Of a DNA stretch of 53,221 bases, positions 50,242-53,221 are shown piece after piece (within the stretch, counting starts at the first letter, position 1; the number at the start of each line of letters is the position of its first letter). The notes under the pieces were generated by a model, which did no database searches, was not told the origin of the DNA, and worked only from the letters and a program-made list of their open reading frames with translations. Both the position numbers and the translations under genes were made by a program. Origin of the DNA: Deltaproteobacteria bacterium (GTDB taxonomy: Bacteria; Desulfobacterota; GWC2-55-46; DRQE01); contig DAOVXI010000001.1 in assembly GCA_030636245.1 (NCBI GenBank), positions 1 to 53,221 of the forward strand, given 5' to 3'.

Positions 50242-51528
50242 TTAATTAGTATGACCACCTATCTTTATGGCGCACAGTCCGCCACACATCGTGCATACAT
50301 CCTCCTCTGTCGGGGGGCTTGAATCTCTGAGTTTCTGTGCCTTCACGGGATCTATTGAAAGCCTGATCTGTTCATCCCAATCCAAAGCCTTGCGTGCCTT
50401 GCTCATGCGAATGTCAGCGGCCATGTCCTTGCCCATGCCTACGTTCTTGGCTATGTCGCCTGCGTGTGCGGCGATTCGCGCGGCAATGACCCCTTCGGTG
50501 ACATCCTCAACCGTTGGAAGCCTCAGGTGTTCGCTTGGTGTAACGTAGCATAGGAAATCAACGCCTGCGCTTGCTGCGATCGCTCCACCGATGGCGCTCG
50601 TTATGTGATCATAGCCCGGAGCCGTGTCTGTGACAAGGGGGCCGAGAACATAGAACGGCGCGCCGTTACAAAGACGTTTTTGCAGAACAACATTCGCCTC
50701 TATCTGGTTTATGGGTACGTGCCCCGGACCCTCTACCATGACTTGAACATCATTGTCATAGGCACGCTTGGCAAGCTCACCTAGTGTTATAAGCTCGTCA
50801 ACCTGGGCACGGTCCGTGGCATCCGCAAGCGCGCCAGGGCGAAGCCCGTCGCCAAGGCTAATGGTCATGTCATACTTCTTGGCTATATCAATCAATCTGT
50901 CGTACTCTTCAAAGAGCGGATTTTCTTTTTTATTAAAACGCATCCACTCTGCCGTGAGTGCTCCTCCGCGGCTGACGACACCCATGATGCGGCCCTCTGC
51001 CTCAAGTTTGGCTATACTCCTCTGTGTCACTCCGCAGTGCACGGTTACAAAATCTACCCCGTCTTCCGCTTGTGTCTCTATCGCTTCAAACATCTCATCA
51101 GCGGTAAGCTCAACAAAGCTCTTGTCCTTTTTCTTCGCGTCCATTGCCGCCTGATATATGGGAACCGTACCGATCGGCACGGTTGACTCTTTTAGGATCT
51201 CAGCGCGTATCTCATTTATAGGCCCTCCTGTTGATAGGTCCATTACAGCATCTGCTCCCGCGTCGATCGCGGCGCGCAGCTTCAAGAGTTCTTCTTCTAT
51301 ATCAATATGGTCCTGGCTCGATCCTATGTTGGCGTTTACCTTTGTCTTAAGTCCTGTTCCAATGCCAAGCGGTTCGACATTGCCGCGTTTGATATTGTTT
51401 GATATTATAATTGTTCCATCGGCGATACCCTTACGGATAAACTCCGGTTGTACGCCTTCTCTTAAGGCAACACGCTTCATCTCTTCCGTGATCTTGCCTG
51501 CCTTTGCAGCACTTAGTCTTGTTGTCAT
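50242..51528 (-). CDS. thiC: Phosphomethylpyrimidine synthase ThiC
   Basis: Radical SAM enzyme converting aminoimidazole ribotide to HMP-P in thiamine synthesis. The 428 aa are the short form found in anaerobes. NANIGSS, AGADAVMDLSTGG, VTVHCGVTQRS, VSRGGALTAEWM, SLGDGLRPGALADATD, MVEGPGHVPINQI and YVLGPLVTDTAPGYDHITSAIG are diagnostic. The C-terminal cluster motif is C-T-M-C-G-G-L-C, one residue shorter between the second and third Cys than CX2CX4C. BzaF, the related 5-hydroxybenzimidazole synthase, is similar, but the thiE/thiG context favours ThiC. It ends the operon, 18 bp after thiE. Confidence 0.94.
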   Translation of the reverse strand: MTTRLSAAKAGKITEEMKRVALREGVQPEFIRKGIADGTIIISNNIKRGNVEPLGIGTGLKTKVNANIGSSQDHIDIEEELLKLRAAIDAGADAVMDLSTGGPINEIRAEILKESTVPIGTVPIYQAAMDAKKKDKSFVELTADEMFEAIETQAEDGVDFVTVHCGVTQRSIAKLEAEGRIMGVVSRGGALTAEWMRFNKKENPLFEEYDRLIDIAKKYDMTISLGDGLRPGALADATDRAQVDELITLGELAKRAYDNDVQVMVEGPGHVPINQIEANVVLQKRLCNGAPFYVLGPLVTDTAPGYDHITSAIGGAIAASAGVDFLCYVTPSEHLRLPTVEDVTEGVIAARIAAHAGDIAKNVGMGKDMAADIRMSKARKALDWDEQIRLSIDPVKAQKLRDSSPPTEEDVCTMCGGLCAIKIGGHTN

Positions 51529-51546
51529 CTTGATTGCTCCTTTTAG

Positions 51547-52170
51547 TTAAGCTGTTTTGTCGATAAAATTCTTTGTTGCATCAGTTATATCGGTTGATGA
51601 AAATATGGATGAGATCAAGGCAATGCCAAAAGCTCCCGCATCAAGGACCTCATCCGCCCTTTCACTTGTTATGCCTCCCAGTGCAAAGACAGGGATACCT
51701 ATCTTTGAGGCAACATCTTTCAGTATTGCAACCCCTATCGCCTCACCGTACTTTGCCTTTGAAGGTGTGTCATATACCGGCCCCAAGGTTATAAAGTCGG
51801 CACCTTCCTTCTCGGCTATCAGTGCCTCTTCCAAACTATGGGTTGAAACGCCGATCAGCATATCTTCACCGAGAAGCTCCCTTGCTCTCTTTGGTGAAAA
51901 ACTTTTGGTTGTTAGCTGCACGCCGTCCGCTCTCAATGCGAGTGCCACGTCGCAGCGGTCATTAATTATAAGTTTTGCCTTATACTTTCTTGTTAACGCC
52001 CTGAGCTCTTCGCCATACTCAAAGAGTTCCAGTGTCGAGAGATCCTTCTCCCTCAACTGGATCGCCTTTGCTCCTCCCTCCAGGCTCTCCTGAACCGCCT
52101 TTTGTAGCGTCTTATTCTTAAGGCTTAAGCGGTCTGTGATGACGTAGAGCTTAAAGTCGGGGCTCGGCAT
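51547..52170 (-). CDS. thiE: Thiamine phosphate synthase (ThiE/TenI-like)
   Basis: Joins HMP-PP and thiazole phosphate to form thiamine phosphate. The 207 aa form a TIM barrel with LYVITDRLSL, AIQLREKDLST, LIINDRCDVALALRADGVQL, GVSTHSLEEA, FITLGPVYDTPSKAKYGEAIG, and FALGGI plus GIALISSIF. The usual DGVHLGQ reads DGVQLTT, replacing a conserved His; TenI-type aminotransferring isomerases vary here too, so the catalytic identity is slightly uncertain. Its ATG overlaps the lgt stop (TAATG). Confidence 0.88.
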   Translation of the reverse strand: MPSPDFKLYVITDRLSLKNKTLQKAVQESLEGGAKAIQLREKDLSTLELFEYGEELRALTRKYKAKLIINDRCDVALALRADGVQLTTKSFSPKRARELLGEDMLIGVSTHSLEEALIAEKEGADFITLGPVYDTPSKAKYGEAIGVAILKDVASKIGIPVFALGGITSERADEVLDAGAFGIALISSIFSSTDITDATKNFIDKTA

Positions 52171-52952
52171 TAAGCCTCTTCAGCTTTTCTGAAATACAGT
52201 TTTTTCGTAAGTATCACTAAAACAGCGCCGAGCACAAGAGCGATGCTTATGACCTGAGCTGTTTTAAGAGGTCCTATCATGAGGCTATCGGCACGGAAGA
52301 TCTCCACAAAAAATCTTCCTCCTGAGTACAACGCAATGTAAAGCGCAAAGACAAAGCCGCTCTTATACTCCCGTTTTCGCATAAAGAGCCAGAGGAACAA
52401 GAATATGGAAAAATTTAATATAAGTTCATAAAGCATTGTCGGGTGAAGAGGGATGCCGGGAAACTCGCGACCTGCTATGCTCTCGGCAGAGAAGACAATG
52501 CCCCAAGGCATATCCGTCGGCATTCCGTGCGCGTCACCGTTCATGAAGTTTCCAATGCGCCCAAAGCACTGGCCCTGGATAAGTACCGGGGCGCACGCGT
52601 CAGCCATGGGCCAGAAGCTGACGGACTTTCTTTTAAGGTAAATAACTCCCGCAACGAGGCCGCCGATGATACCTCCGTGAATGGCGAGCCCGCCGTGCCA
52701 CACGGCCGGTATCTCAACGGGATAATCCATGTAGTAGCCGAGGTTAAAGATAACATAGTAGATCCTTGCGCCAACAATACCGCCGATTATGACCCACATA
52801 AGGAAGTTAAGTGTCTCGTCATCGCTCAGGGCGATGCCCTTACGCCTAACCTCAGAGCGCAGCAAGAAACTTCCTATGATTATGGCTATGACATACATGA
52901 GGCCATAAAAACGCAGCTCAAAGGAGCCTATGGTAAAGATCACCGGATGCAT
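52170..52952 (-). CDS. lgt: Prolipoprotein diacylglyceryl transferase
   Basis: Inner-membrane enzyme that transfers diacylglycerol to the lipobox Cys of prolipoproteins. The 260 aa have about seven membrane helices. LRFYGLMYVIAI near the N-terminus, WHGGLAIHGGIIGG, the signature GRIGNFMNGDAHG with its essential Arg/Asn, HPTMLYELI and GGRFFVEIFR are all present. It lies inside a thiamine operon, 9 bp after thiG and overlapping thiE. Lipoproteins at 43296 and 47604 are substrates within the same window. Confidence 0.95.
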   Translation of the reverse strand: MHPVIFTIGSFELRFYGLMYVIAIIIGSFLLRSEVRRKGIALSDDETLNFLMWVIIGGIVGARIYYVIFNLGYYMDYPVEIPAVWHGGLAIHGGIIGGLVAGVIYLKRKSVSFWPMADACAPVLIQGQCFGRIGNFMNGDAHGMPTDMPWGIVFSAESIAGREFPGIPLHPTMLYELILNFSIFLFLWLFMRKREYKSGFVFALYIALYSGGRFFVEIFRADSLMIGPLKTAQVISIALVLGAVLVILTKKLYFRKAEEA

Positions 52953-52961
52953 TGAATTCTC

Positions 52962-53221
52962 CTACTCTATAATCCCGTCTAATGGGCTTGATGCCGTAGC
53001 GTAAAGTTTCTTTTGCATCCTGCCGGCTTCAAAGGCAAGGCGGCCGGCCTCGACGGCTTTTTTCATGGCACGTGCCATCTTTATCGGATCCTTCGCTCCC
53101 GCGATGCCCGTGTTCATAAGTACGCCGTCAACACCAAGCTCCATCGCCACGGCCGCGTCAGAGGCTGTACCAACCCCCGCGTCAACTATGACCGGAACGC
53201 TCACTGTTTCAAGTATTATTC
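52962..53221 (-). CDS. thiG: Thiazole synthase ThiG (C-terminal part; N-terminus outside window)
   Basis: Builds the thiazole ring of thiamine from DXP, dehydroglycine or glycine sulfur carrier ThiS. Only the last ~85 residues are visible: VPVIVDAGVGTASDAAVAMELGVDGVLMNTGIAGAKDPIKMARAMKKAVEAGRLAFEAGR is the highly conserved ThiG end, and the C-terminus adds ASSPLDGIIE. The frame is open to the right edge. It is the first visible gene of the minus-strand operon thiG-lgt-thiE-thiC; any TPP riboswitch would lie outside the window. Confidence 0.92.
   Translation of the reverse strand, partial: IILETVSVPVIVDAGVGTASDAAVAMELGVDGVLMNTGIAGAKDPIKMARAMKKAVEAGRLAFEAGRMQKKLYATASSPLDGIIE

Noticed and set aside
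50242..51528. ThiC-like gene considered as BzaF (benzimidazole synthase)
   Set aside because: The operon contains thiG and thiE and no cobamide gene, so thiamine synthesis is the simpler reading; a tree would settle it.

Overview
The window looks like chromosomal DNA from a free-living, Gram-negative (diderm) bacterium. It encodes a LolA lipoprotein carrier, an LptM-like outer-membrane lipoprotein, a GmhA-type sedoheptulose isomerase and a DsbC-like periplasmic lipoprotein. Gene content resembles deltaproteobacterial (Desulfobacterota, Myxococcota) or Nitrospirota-type genomes: PATAN/DUF4388 proteins, DUF1844, bactofilin beside parAB, parS of the form TGTTCCACGTGGAACA, and an argH-lptM-lysA-dapF-dapA-dapB run. 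This placement is inferred from gene families; no 16S rRNA is present. Base composition by eye is mid-40s percent GC, apart from one AT-rich gene near 31.6-32.5 kb. Coding density is high and no gap between genes exceeds 300 bases. I saw no insertion sequence, prophage or CRISPR array.

Layout. 1-3078 (-): glnE, running off the left edge; then tRNA-Val(CAC) (-) divergent from ruvX-mltG (+). 4792-6598 (-): apbE and a DksA/TraR zinc-finger protein with a histone-H1-like tail. 6734-12443 (+): mnmG, rsmG, two perfect parS palindromes, parA, parB, a bactofilin and an L,D-transpeptidase, that is, chromosome segregation plus cell-shape functions. ilvE follows. 13641-20963 (+): a five-gene chemosensory operon (PATAN-REC-CheB fusion, CheA, CheY, CheW, receptor) with several departures from the standard families. 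21171-28071 (+): dcd, ftsK, lolA, yajQ, a FecR-domain protein, prmA and rsmE. 28262-31398 (+): hsp20, a DUF1844 protein, ubiX, serS and tRNA-Ser(TGA). 31566-32549: an AT-rich GIPC-transferase-like gene, then rhlE facing a SulP transporter across a bidirectional terminator.

36000-48473 (+) is a long, tightly packed series: NFACT/RqcH protein, DUF2156 protein, TIGR01212-type radical SAM protein, M29 aminopeptidase, gmhA, a deoxyhypusine-synthase-like protein, argH, an LptM-like lipoprotein, lysA, dapF, dapA, dapB and a DsbC-like lipoprotein. It joins arginine synthesis to the diaminopimelate/lysine branch. tRNA-Thr(CGT) (-) and a REC-GAF-GGDEF diguanylate cyclase (+) follow. The right end is a minus-strand operon thiG-lgt-thiE-thiC, with thiG cut by the window edge.

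The most unusual part is the chemosensory operon. Its CheB domain has apparently lost the catalytic histidine, its CheA carries a tandem duplicated helical module and a shortened dimerisation segment, its receptor has a rewritten hairpin tip, and no CheR is encoded. Together these suggest a methylation-independent signalling array. Other points of note are a duplicated dapF 3' tail left between dapF and dapA, three genes whose best promoter places transcription start on the start codon, and the H1-like DksA protein.
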